NCBI RefSeq assembly: GCF_035506375.1
Contig: NZ_DATJPM010000094.1
Coordinates: forward strand, 1 to 29,136
From: Methanocella sp.
GTDB lineage: Archaea > Halobacteriota > Methanocellia > Methanocellales > Methanocellaceae
Reading direction: 5' to 3'
Length of the DNA stretch: 29,136 nt
Shown: piece after piece, positions 22,352-28,536 of the stretch
Position numbering within the stretch: the stretch's first letter is position 1
Layout: every line of letters begins with the position of its first letter
Notes under the pieces: model-generated
The model's input: only the letters and a program-made list of their open reading frames with translations
Databases searched by the model: none
Told to the model about the DNA's origin: nothing
Made by a program: the position numbers and the translations under genes

Positions 22352-22367
22352 TATATGCTACCATATA
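22352..22367. promoter_or_regulatory. Palindrome at the ligase 3 transcription start
   Basis: TATATG-CTAC-CATATA, a perfect 6-bp inverted repeat about 20-35 nt before the ATG and downstream of the TATA box, where a repressor would act. Confidence 0.35.
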
Positions 22368-22609
22368 ACACGGTTTGGGCATATAAAGGTATCGACTGAA
22401 GGAAGAGGCAAGCATTAGACGATTTTCCATATGTGCGTTTCCTGGGACAATTGGTAATTATTATTTCTTCTCCGTTTTTTTGTTGTTTGATCTTCTTTCC
22501 TTCGATGTATGCCTTGTTGGTATGGATTTCTCCATAAAGGCCAGTGGTTCCGTGTTTGTTTTATAATCGTTTGTCCTTTGTTTGTTTTCGTTCGCTGATT
22601 TGTTCGGTT
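22368..22609. other. T-rich spacer without a supported gene
   Basis: Top strand rich in T, with runs such as GTTTTTTTGTTGTTTG near 22472. Apart from the ligase 3 TATA box (22381-22389) I see no convincing feature. A long A-rich open frame on the minus strand lacks a start and runs through the promoter, so I do not call it. Confidence 0.4.
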
Positions 22610-22909
22610 TTTTTCAACACGAAAACACGAATTATTTTATACCCCACGTAAGGGGCACGAACCTCACTAAGGTACATGCTTTAGCGTTAAAACACTAAAC
22701 AACCTCTCTAAGGCTCGAACATCCCTAGTAGAATGAAACACGAGGGAAAGCATAACTATTAAAGTCATGCCGTTCTCGTGTTTCAATCCTTTAGCGCTTG
22801 AGTGCCATTGGAGAGGTTGTTTCGTGTTTTAAGCGCCAGGCATGGGCCTTAGTGATTTTAGTGCCCTTACGTGGGATAAAATAGTCTTTCGTGCTTTCGT
22901 GTTGAAAAA
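22610..22909. mobile_element. Palindromic element B (300 bp, non-coding)
   Basis: The ends are TTTTTCAACACGAAA and TTTCGTGTTGAAAAA, and pairing continues inward through most of each 125-bp arm. TATTTTATACCCCACGTAAG on the left matches TTACGTGGGATAAAATA on the right. AACAACCTCTC (22699-22709) matches GAGAGGTTGTT (22811-22821). Near the centre GAAACACGAG (22735-22744) pairs with CTCGTGTTTC (22775-22784), leaving a 30-bp loop. There is no coding capacity. It has the same build as elements A and C but different sequence, and I found no clear direct repeats at its borders. It ends 44 bp from the stop of the 616-residue gene. Confidence 0.65.
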
Positions 22910-22953
22910 CCCACGGGCTGTACGAAAGTCGAAAATATGGCAAAGGACTTTAC

Positions 22954-24804
22954 CTAAGGCGATGGCTTTTCATCCGAGATGTCGTAATGCCCCTGCCCGG
23001 GCTGTGAGTCACCGCTCTCGTCGATCTCCTGCGGCGGTAATTCTTCAATCGGATAATCCTCTACTTCCGGCTGCTTATCGGGCAGGTCGATGATGTTGAA
23101 GATGCCATGGGCTTCGGTCAGGTCAAAAACGGCCGCATAGTCGAGCATCGTCTGCCTCAATTCCTTGGACGCCGCTATATCCTGAAGCTGCACGACAGCG
23201 GCGTTGAGGCTATTGATATCCGAGTCCTCGCGATAGATGAGCACGAGCTCTTTGAGCGGCGCATAGGCGATCACGCGGTCGCCAAGGTTCAGCTTCATCG
23301 CGTCCAGCAGGCCCTTCACGAAGGCCGGATGTACCATGATGTCGCAGGCGTTGTTGCTTAAGGCGCCCAGGATGATGTCGTTTCCAAACTTGCCGGCGTG
23401 CGCCTCGACGTTTATGCGCAGGCTGTCCAGCTCCTGCTCGAAAGCGTCGTCCAGGTCCTTGCGCTCCGCGAGCCATTCTGCCAGGTCGGTCTTCCGGACG
23501 GGGTTCACGTGCTCGCCGCACGCCGTCGAGTAGACGACAATTGCGTTCTCCCGCTCCTCGTAGACCAGGTCAAAGGCGCCCGGCGTGGACTTCAGCCACG
23601 AGGACGGCTCTATGGACTTGAGGATGAACGCCTGGCGGCCGCATTTACATACCGGCTGGAACTTCTCGTTCTTGCTCAGCGAATCCTGCAACTCCGATAC
23701 CAGGCTCCTCGCCCCGCCCTTCGGTATCTGGGCATATGGGTCAATCTTTTGTGACTCCCCCGTGCGGGGGTTGATGATTTCGAGCATGTCGCCGTCGAGG
23801 GCGAAATCGTATGCCGGCAGGTCCCGGCGTAATACCTTCAATAGCGACTCGGCAGAGTAAACACGGTTGACGGCGATATCCAGCTTCTCATCGATGGCCT
23901 CCTGCAGAGTCTTACCCCGGTAAGCGGCGGAGCGGATGATATCCTTAAATGAAAATGTGGCGGTAAAGGGCTTTTTCGTTATGCGGCAGGTGTCTTCCTT
24001 GATGGTATAGTCGATGTCCTCGCGCTTGAGCGTGCTCTCGACCAGCTTTTTGACCATCTGGGAGTCGATGACGGCCGAGGCGTCGATGCGTCCCCCGCGA
24101 ATGTCTTCCACGAACTCGGGCATCCATTCCTTGAAGGAGTCCTTAAACTGCTCTTTCTCGTTATCTATCTCGATTAGCTTAATGACCACGGCACTGCTGC
24201 CCGGCCAGCTCGGGCCGACGATTTCCCTGGTCGAGACGTTAGCGTGGGGAGTATCGCCAGGTAAGGCCGCGATGACGTAGCCCTTCTCGATGTTGTAGAC
24301 CTGGATGCTCTTTGTTTCTTTTACCGTGCTGAGCATGCGCTTCCAGGTCTCCCGGACGCTGAACACGTGGCCAAAAGCGTCGTACATGTAGCGGAAGTCA
24401 ATGATGTTTTGCAGGGCCTCACGCGTGCCGTGCATGTCCATCCGGTAGAAGGCGACGAACTCGCTGTCCGCCGTGACCTCGGCCTCGAGGTCCAGGCCCA
24501 CGTCGGGGAAAAAGTGGCTGTACTGGGCGATCACGATATTCTTATAGTTCAATTTGTTGCCGCAGACGCAGGTATGTGTCTCAAAACGGTATCCTGAGAC
24601 GGTGTGCAGGAAGCTGTCCAGGCTAAGCGTGTGGAAGAACAGCGGCTTCATGACCGTGTTATTATGCGAGCAGCGGGGGCAGAAGAAAGTGATGATAGCC
24701 CCGTCGTTGTGTTTTTTTTCATTGATGGCATATAGCCTGGCTTCGACTAGCTTTTCGACATATTTAGGGTGGAGACTATCCTTCCCCTGTTCCGGCACCG
24801 TCAT
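22954..24804 (-). CDS. Large zinc-ribbon protein, possibly DUF1444-like C-terminus
   Basis: A 616-residue soluble protein I cannot name with certainty. An N-terminal zinc ribbon is likely: CPRC near residue 43 and CVCG near residue 79. A second set, CKCGRQA and later TACGEH, lies near residues 385-430. The C-terminal part (about 430-560) has the spacing of DUF1444/YtpQ: an acidic helical stretch, DIILGALSNNACDIMVHP, then a helix, then VIAYAPLKELVLIYRED. The block before it (LLKVLRRDLPAYDFALDGDM) would be an upstream repeat of that fold. The tail is acidic and disordered. ATG 24804 is chosen over an in-frame TTG at 24813. No ribosome site is visible, and TTATAGTATA on this strand (about 24831-24840) is 27-36 nt upstream, so the mRNA is probably leaderless. 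Palindromic elements lie on both sides of the gene. Confidence 0.65.
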   Translation of the reverse strand: MTVPEQGKDSLHPKYVEKLVEARLYAINEKKHNDGAIITFFCPRCSHNNTVMKPLFFHTLSLDSFLHTVSGYRFETHTCVCGNKLNYKNIVIAQYSHFFPDVGLDLEAEVTADSEFVAFYRMDMHGTREALQNIIDFRYMYDAFGHVFSVRETWKRMLSTVKETKSIQVYNIEKGYVIAALPGDTPHANVSTREIVGPSWPGSSAVVIKLIEIDNEKEQFKDSFKEWMPEFVEDIRGGRIDASAVIDSQMVKKLVESTLKREDIDYTIKEDTCRITKKPFTATFSFKDIIRSAAYRGKTLQEAIDEKLDIAVNRVYSAESLLKVLRRDLPAYDFALDGDMLEIINPRTGESQKIDPYAQIPKGGARSLVSELQDSLSKNEKFQPVCKCGRQAFILKSIEPSSWLKSTPGAFDLVYEERENAIVVYSTACGEHVNPVRKTDLAEWLAERKDLDDAFEQELDSLRINVEAHAGKFGNDIILGALSNNACDIMVHPAFVKGLLDAMKLNLGDRVIAYAPLKELVLIYREDSDINSLNAAVVQLQDIAASKELRQTMLDYAAVFDLTEAHGIFNIIDLPDKQPEVEDYPIEELPPQEIDESGDSQPGQGHYDISDEKPSP

Positions 24805-24923
24805 AATGAACAAGGTTTATAACGTAATCCTATACTATAATCTTTTTTCTCCATACCCCGTGAAAAAGCTGTTTTAATCTTTTAGTACTTATTTAAGTTG
24901 CTAAAATCTGAATGAACGATTTT

Positions 24924-24935
24924 TATGTAAAAGAT
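24924..24935 (+). repeat. 12-bp direct repeat (left) flanking element C
   Basis: TATGTAAAAGAT, identical to 25305-25316. The perfect match immediately outside an inverted-repeat element is the mark of a target-site duplication. Confidence 0.75.
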
Positions 24936-25304
24936 GTTTCGCTGAATAACTCTCGAATTTTAAGCTTCGTAAGTTACGAAGGACACTATTTCTCACCACG
25001 AAGGCACGATGGCACAATGTTTCACAAAGTTTCTTTTAAATGTAAGGTACAAAGGACCCAAAGCACGGTTCATTAGCGATTAAGGCTCAAAGGATACAAT
25101 GGCACATAGGAATGAACATATGAGCACTTTTTATCATATCGCCTTTGGAACCTTTGTGCCTCAAACCCTAAAAAGCGGGCTTTGTATCTTCGTGCTCTTA
25201 CACTTAAAAAAAGACATTGTGGGCCATTGTGCCATGGTGCATTCGTGGTGAGAAATAGTGTCCTTCGTAAACTCCGTGAACTTAAATCGACAAATTCTGC
25301 ACAG
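24936..25304. mobile_element. Palindromic MITE-like element C (369 bp, non-coding)
   Basis: A diverged relative of element A with the same order of blocks: TTTTAAGCTTC, GGACACTATTTCTCACCACG (24981-25000), CACAAAGTTT, a central GGTTCATTAGCGATTA and GGAATGAAC, then the inverse of the left arm (CGTGGTGAGAAATAGTGTCC, 25244-25263). The arms pair over about 130 bp. It is bordered by perfect 12-bp direct repeats. Short GGCACGAAGG-like units recur in both arms. The open frame that crosses it is a by-product of the palindrome. It lies between the 616-residue gene and DUF2284 without breaking either. Confidence 0.75.
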
Positions 25305-25316
25305 TATGTAAAAGAT
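25305..25316 (+). repeat. 12-bp direct repeat (right) flanking element C
   Basis: TATGTAAAAGAT, partner of 24924-24935. Confidence 0.75.
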
Positions 25317-25335
25317 AAAAATTGGCCCGAAATAT

Positions 25336-25848
25336 TTATTCTATAAGGACCAGCGAATAGCGGTTCATCTGGCAGGACGTGTCCTTCAGCACCTCGATGA
25401 AGAACCCGTTGTTCCGCGCAGTGCTGAAGACGTCGATGCCGCAGCTTTCCATCGACGGCCGGGCCTTCTCGGGATGCCGGCAAACGTTCAGTGAGCACTC
25501 GCCGCAGAGATTACAAGGTCCGCAGCCCAGGGCGAATGCCTTGTGGTAGCCGTCCAGGAATATATCTCTCTCAAGGGTCGCCGCGATATCTGTCATGTCC
25601 TTTCTATGCTCGAAATCGCTTTTAACGTGTAACAGGAGCGCATTCTGATAGCTGTCCAGCAATTCCCTAGTTTCCTTATAATTCGGCGTGTTCGGCGGGC
25701 AGCAGAGGCTGCTGTTATAGCCGTCGCAGCCGTAGCGGCACTTCCAGCGGACCCAGGCCGAGGTAACGACGCTGTCCGGCTTGATGATCTTCGCATCGGT
25801 GGCGCCGAGCTTAAGCGCTTTTTTGATGTACTTATCGTATTTCTTCAT
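25336..25848 (-). CDS. DUF2284 Cys-rich metal-binding protein
   Basis: A 170-residue cytosolic protein matching DUF2284 (predicted metal-binding, COG5423). Cysteines: WKCRYGC (37 and 41), SLCCPPNTP, then GCGPCNLCGECSLNVC followed by HPEKARPSMESCGIDVF. These could carry one or two Fe-S clusters or other metals; no reaction is assigned. The start ATG 25848 matches the start of a truncated copy at 27776, and 122 bp inside (25688-25809) are identical to that copy. The ribosome binding site is weak (GGTCGTGCC). The gene lies between palindromic element C and a small Cys-rich membrane-protein gene on the same strand. Confidence 0.85.
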   Translation of the reverse strand: MKKYDKYIKKALKLGATDAKIIKPDSVVTSAWVRWKCRYGCDGYNSSLCCPPNTPNYKETRELLDSYQNALLLHVKSDFEHRKDMTDIAATLERDIFLDGYHKAFALGCGPCNLCGECSLNVCRHPEKARPSMESCGIDVFSTARNNGFFIEVLKDTSCQMNRYSLVLIE

Positions 25849-25870
25849 GATGGCACGACCATTAAGAGCT

Positions 25871-26113
25871 TCATTGTTGCCCTGTCGTATTGCAATTATC
25901 GCAATTCTCGTGATGGTCTTTTGAATTCTGTTTTATATATCGAATTAATCCAAACTTGTCTGCCATTCCCAGGGTTAACATGCTCAACGATCCGAGCAGG
26001 CACATGGGGCATGGGCAGAGCGTGATGCCGAAGATGCTCCAGGCAACGCCTACTGCCAGGGGCGTATTGCCTTTATGGGTAATGTCATGTAACCTATACT
26101 TGGTAATCTGCAT
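25871..26113 (-). CDS. Small Cys-rich membrane protein
   Basis: An 80-residue protein with no recognised family. After 15 polar residues, about 18-52 are hydrophobic and contain CPCPMC in the middle, so three Cys would sit in or at the membrane. The C-terminal tail is rich in His, Asp and Cys (KDHHENCDNCNTTG), as in metal-trafficking tails. A TATA-like CATTTATAAG on this strand (about 26145-26154) is 30-40 nt before the ATG. It is 22 bp upstream of the DUF2284 start on the same strand, so they could be co-transcribed. A role in thiophilic-metal handling is inference from composition and neighbours. Confidence 0.6.
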   Translation of the reverse strand: MQITKYRLHDITHKGNTPLAVGVAWSIFGITLCPCPMCLLGSLSMLTLGMADKFGLIRYIKQNSKDHHENCDNCNTTGQQ

Positions 26114-26213
26114 GGAAAATCTACTCTATTATTACAAAGCTTGTTCTTATAAATGTGATTGTAACTGGATTTATTAGGTGCATGGTCATTAATCGCTTTT
26201 ATTATGTTATAAT

Positions 26214-26222
26214 TATATATAA
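26214..26222 (+). promoter_or_regulatory. TATA box of the 39-residue zinc-ribbon gene
   Basis: TATATATAA, inside ATAATTATATATAATTG. It predicts a start about 26240-26244, immediately before GAGGT (26244-26248). Confidence 0.5.
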
Positions 26223-26255
26223 TTGAATTTTATATTTTTCTTCGAGGTTATTAAT

Positions 26256-26375
26256 TTGCCAACACATGAAGGAGAAAAGTCTCATCAGCATTGCTCCGCC
26301 TGTGGCGGGGAAATGAAAGGAAATGTTTGTGGATCTTGCGGAAAGCCGCCTGCCCAATGCACATGTAAAAAATGA
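26256..26375 (+). CDS. 39-residue mini zinc-ribbon protein
   Basis: A gene too short for ordinary ORF finding. It starts at TTG 26256 with GAGGT 7 nt upstream and a TATA box above that. The product has three histidines near the N-terminus (His4, 10, 12), then Cys13-x2-Cys16 (CSACGG), Cys25-x2-Cys28 (CGSCGK) and Cys35-x-Cys37 (CTCKK). The spacing of the first two pairs is that of a rubredoxin-like or ribosomal-type zinc ribbon. The tail pair could be a second site. Six Cys in 39 residues with an intact frame and proper signals make chance unlikely. Neighbours suggest metal handling, but no function is known. Confidence 0.6.
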   Translation: MPTHEGEKSHQHCSACGGEMKGNVCGSCGKPPAQCTCKK

Positions 26376-26440
26376 GCGTAAGCTCTAAAAACTGTCACTT
26401 TTTACTAGCCTTTTTCATTAAAAAATTAAACTTGTATTGC

Positions 26441-26716
26441 TTATTTCCCATATTTTACGTATAAGGCTCCGGCAATGACAAGCAGCAAGGCCAGTATAAC
26501 GATGTAGGATAAGTTGTTGCCTTCCACATCGAAGCCGAATATGCTAAAGTTATTGCCGTCATCGGATGGGGCGGGCAAACCCACGGCGCTGGCGAACCTG
26601 GTTTCCAGGTCCTGATCGCCCGTCTTCACATAGGCGTAGAGGCACACGGCAAGGACTATGACTATCAGGGCCGCGAATATGACTATCCCTGTCTTATTGC
26701 TTTGTTGTTGTGGCAA
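26441..26716 (-). CDS. PDGLE/CbiN-like membrane partner of CbiM
   Basis: A 91-residue protein with two membrane helices (about 9-29 and 68-86) and an extracytoplasmic loop between them containing DLETRFASAVGLPAPSDD. That is the arrangement of CbiN/PDGLE subunits of cobalt and nickel ECF transporters. Its start overlaps the end of the cbiM frame by 23 bp, so the two are coupled. No cbiQ or cbiO follows: the next gene downstream is on the opposite strand. Confidence 0.78.
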   Translation of the reverse strand: MPQQQSNKTGIVIFAALIVIVLAVCLYAYVKTGDQDLETRFASAVGLPAPSDDGNNFSIFGFDVEGNNLSYIVILALLLVIAGALYVKYGK

Positions 26717-27365
26717 CGGGGGCCACCTCCTGGAGCATGTCCGGCCTGACCCTTTGAATATACGATACCACGTACCCCGTGACGACGGATTCGATAATCG
26801 CGACGCCCATGTTCACGGCGACGAGCAGCGACAACCCATAGAGCGTGTCCGTCATGGTCTGGTTTACGCCCTGGATGCCCGATATGAGGATTATAGCCAC
26901 CATGATCACGTTACCCACGAAAAGCCCGACTAAAGTGCCGACGGCGGCCTTCGAGAAAGTATCCGCACCGATCTTTTCCATCGCCTTATATACCCCGTAG
27001 GCGGTCGTGACCTCGGCCATGTTGACCAGGAAGTTGGCGCCTATCATGCCCCATCCTCCGTGGCCGATGGCGGCCGATAGGATGTTCACGATGAGCACGA
27101 TGATACCGCCAATCGCCGGCCCTACGAGTATGCCGGTGAGCGAGGTCAGGTTCATGTGGACGCCGCCGAACAGGGGCAGGTTTACCTGGAATATCGCAAA
27201 TGATGCGGCCGTACACATCGCCGCCACCGTTATTGTCCTATTATCTATTTTTTTTATCCGGGTAACCCAGAATACACATAAAGCCAGGACCACTATCGCG
27301 ATGATAAACCAGATTATTATCCATTGTATTGAAAATGCTCCGTCTTCGAGATGTATATGTGCCAT
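26694..27365 (-). CDS. cbiM: CbiM-like substrate-binding membrane subunit of a cobalt/nickel ECF transporter
   Basis: A 223-residue protein with about six membrane helices. The N-terminus MAHIHLEDG is the metal-binding head of the CbiM/NikM family, which uses the N-terminal amine and early histidines. GGVHMNLTSLTGILVGPAIGG and GHGGWGMIGANFLVNM are the family's conserved membrane segments. In other organisms it works with CbiN (next gene), CbiQ and the ATPase CbiO; neither of the last two is nearby, so it may borrow a shared ECF module. Its promoter has a TATA box on this strand (CTTTATATT, 27421-27429), with one palindrome above and one below it. Cobalt and nickel are both in heavy demand in methanogens. 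Confidence 0.85.
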   Translation of the reverse strand: MAHIHLEDGAFSIQWIIIWFIIAIVVLALCVFWVTRIKKIDNRTITVAAMCTAASFAIFQVNLPLFGGVHMNLTSLTGILVGPAIGGIIVLIVNILSAAIGHGGWGMIGANFLVNMAEVTTAYGVYKAMEKIGADTFSKAAVGTLVGLFVGNVIMVAIILISGIQGVNQTMTDTLYGLSLLVAVNMGVAIIESVVTGYVVSYIQRVRPDMLQEVAPVATTTKQ

Positions 27366-27378
27366 ATATTATCACTAA

Positions 27379-27395
27379 AGCGGAACTGTACCGCT
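27379..27395. promoter_or_regulatory. Inverted repeat in the cbiM leader
   Basis: AGCGG-N7-CCGCT at the predicted transcription start (about 27399), just before the weak ribosome site. It could be a repressor site or an RNA hairpin. Confidence 0.4.
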
Positions 27396-27432
27396 CCAAT
27401 TGGTAACTACTCAATCCATGAATATAAAGTTT

Positions 27433-27442
27433 GGGTATACCC
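27433..27442. promoter_or_regulatory. Palindrome upstream of the cbiM TATA box
   Basis: GGGTATACCC, a perfect 10-bp palindrome within TTTGGGTATACCCCAAA, positioned over the BRE. A metal-responsive regulator is a reasonable candidate, but the sequence is not the GTATGA-type NikR site. Confidence 0.4.
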
Positions 27443-27572
27443 CAAAAATTTAGTATTAATAGCTTAATCCATAACAATGGCAATATATTTGATAAAATTT
27501 TGAATTCAAGCACTGTGCTCCTATCACGTCGACTTATTATCCATTGGCTATGTATCGCAATGTAATAATATA

Positions 27573-27776
27573 TTAACAAATTTTGGTACTACACCAAATA
27601 TCATAAGTATCCGGGGTGTTCGGCGGGCAGCAGAGGCTGCTGTTATAGCCGTCGCAGCCGTAGCGGCACTTCCAGCGGACCCAGGCCGAGGTAACGACGC
27701 TGTCCGGCTTGATGATCTTCGCATCGGTGGCGCCGAGTTTGAGCGCCTTCTTAATGAACTTATCGTACTTCTTCAT
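27573..27776 (-). pseudogene. Truncated second DUF2284 gene
   Basis: The frame begins like the DUF2284 gene at 25848 and is nearly identical for 55 residues (one change, Tyr7 to Phe), through CRYGC and CCPPNTP. It then leaves the family for 12 unrelated residues and stops. The C-terminal Cys cluster is missing. Positions 27616-27737 are identical base for base with 25688-25809, while the first 39 bp of the two genes differ at several sites. This pattern fits gene conversion or a recent partial copying. The 67-residue product still has four Cys and could be expressed, but remnant is the safer call. Confidence 0.75.
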
Positions 27777-27827
27777 GGTGACACGACTAAGAAGAATGGT
27801 CGTATACAGGCTTTAGCCTTTCTGGAG

Positions 27828-27852
27828 AAACCGGAAGAATTATAACCGGTTT
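27828..27852. promoter_or_regulatory. Inverted repeat between divergent genes
   Basis: AAACCGG-N11-CCGGTTT with the AT-rich AATTATAA in the spacer, between the truncated DUF2284 copy and the membrane-protein gene. This is the layout of an operator overlapping a TATA box. Confidence 0.4.
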
Positions 27853-27896
27853 ATAGCATATAATTATAATATTAAACGCTTAGGGGGGTATTATGT

Positions 27897-28448
27897 ATGG
27901 ATGGTTTGCAGATCTTTTTAAATAATTTGGTGTTATTTCCATTTTTCCTGGCTATATCATTGGTAATCGGGGGATTCGCCGCATTATACGCCCTGCCTCT
28001 GCAATACGTTGAGGCCCGCCTTAAGATTAAGTATAGGTATATCGCGTACGGTCTTCCACCAGTAATAATCGTGCTGTGGCTATTGTGGGAGGCCTCGCAG
28101 GAATACCCCGGCCCCATGCTTCCCCTTATAAACATGACATCCATGTTCGTCATATATCCCCTATCAGCAGTAGCGATTCTTCCTTTAACCTACCGCTTTG
28201 TACACCCAAAGAATTCCTGGTGGATGGCACTATTGGCGACTATGTTTGCCATGACTGTTTCATTCATGATGCACTACCAAGACGCTGCTATCCCTCCCCA
28301 AGGCCCGCCCCCGACGTATGTTAATAACTTGGCGAATGGGACGACGGCCGTATTGGAAATGATGGCATATGCGGCAGTGGGCTATGCTATCCTAATCGGT
28401 ATAATAAAGATATTAAATTTTTATAAGGGAAGAAGAGCTAAATCATGA
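27897..28448 (+). CDS. Four-helix membrane protein (unknown)
   Basis: A 183-residue protein with hydrophobic segments at about 5-35, 48-66, 76-98, 108-128 and 148-172, so four or five membrane spans, and a basic C-terminal tail (YKGRRAKS). No family recognised. A loop before the last helix is proline-rich (AIPPQGPPPTYV). GGGGGGT (27883-27889) is 7 nt before ATG 27897; an earlier ATG at 27893 runs into a stop after ten codons. The gene stands alone, convergent with the dehydrogenase. Confidence 0.65.
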   Translation: MDGLQIFLNNLVLFPFFLAISLVIGGFAALYALPLQYVEARLKIKYRYIAYGLPPVIIVLWLLWEASQEYPGPMLPLINMTSMFVIYPLSAVAILPLTYRFVHPKNSWWMALLATMFAMTVSFMMHYQDAAIPPQGPPPTYVNNLANGTTAVLEMMAYAAVGYAILIGIIKILNFYKGRRAKS

Positions 28449-28536
28449 CATTTGGCGAAATGCGACCAAATACCTTTTGAAAGTAGACTCTTTATTATAA
28501 ACAGTTTCAGTGGTTAACAAAAAGAATAAAAATAGC

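Noticed and set aside
22300..22563. A-rich open frame on the minus strand that could be a gene remnant
   Set aside because: No start or ribosome site. It crosses the ligase 3 promoter and start; Lys/Asn/Ile content is explained by A-richness.
25073..25498. 141-codon frame across element C
   Set aside because: Lies inside the palindrome and the end of DUF2284; a by-product of the repeat arms.
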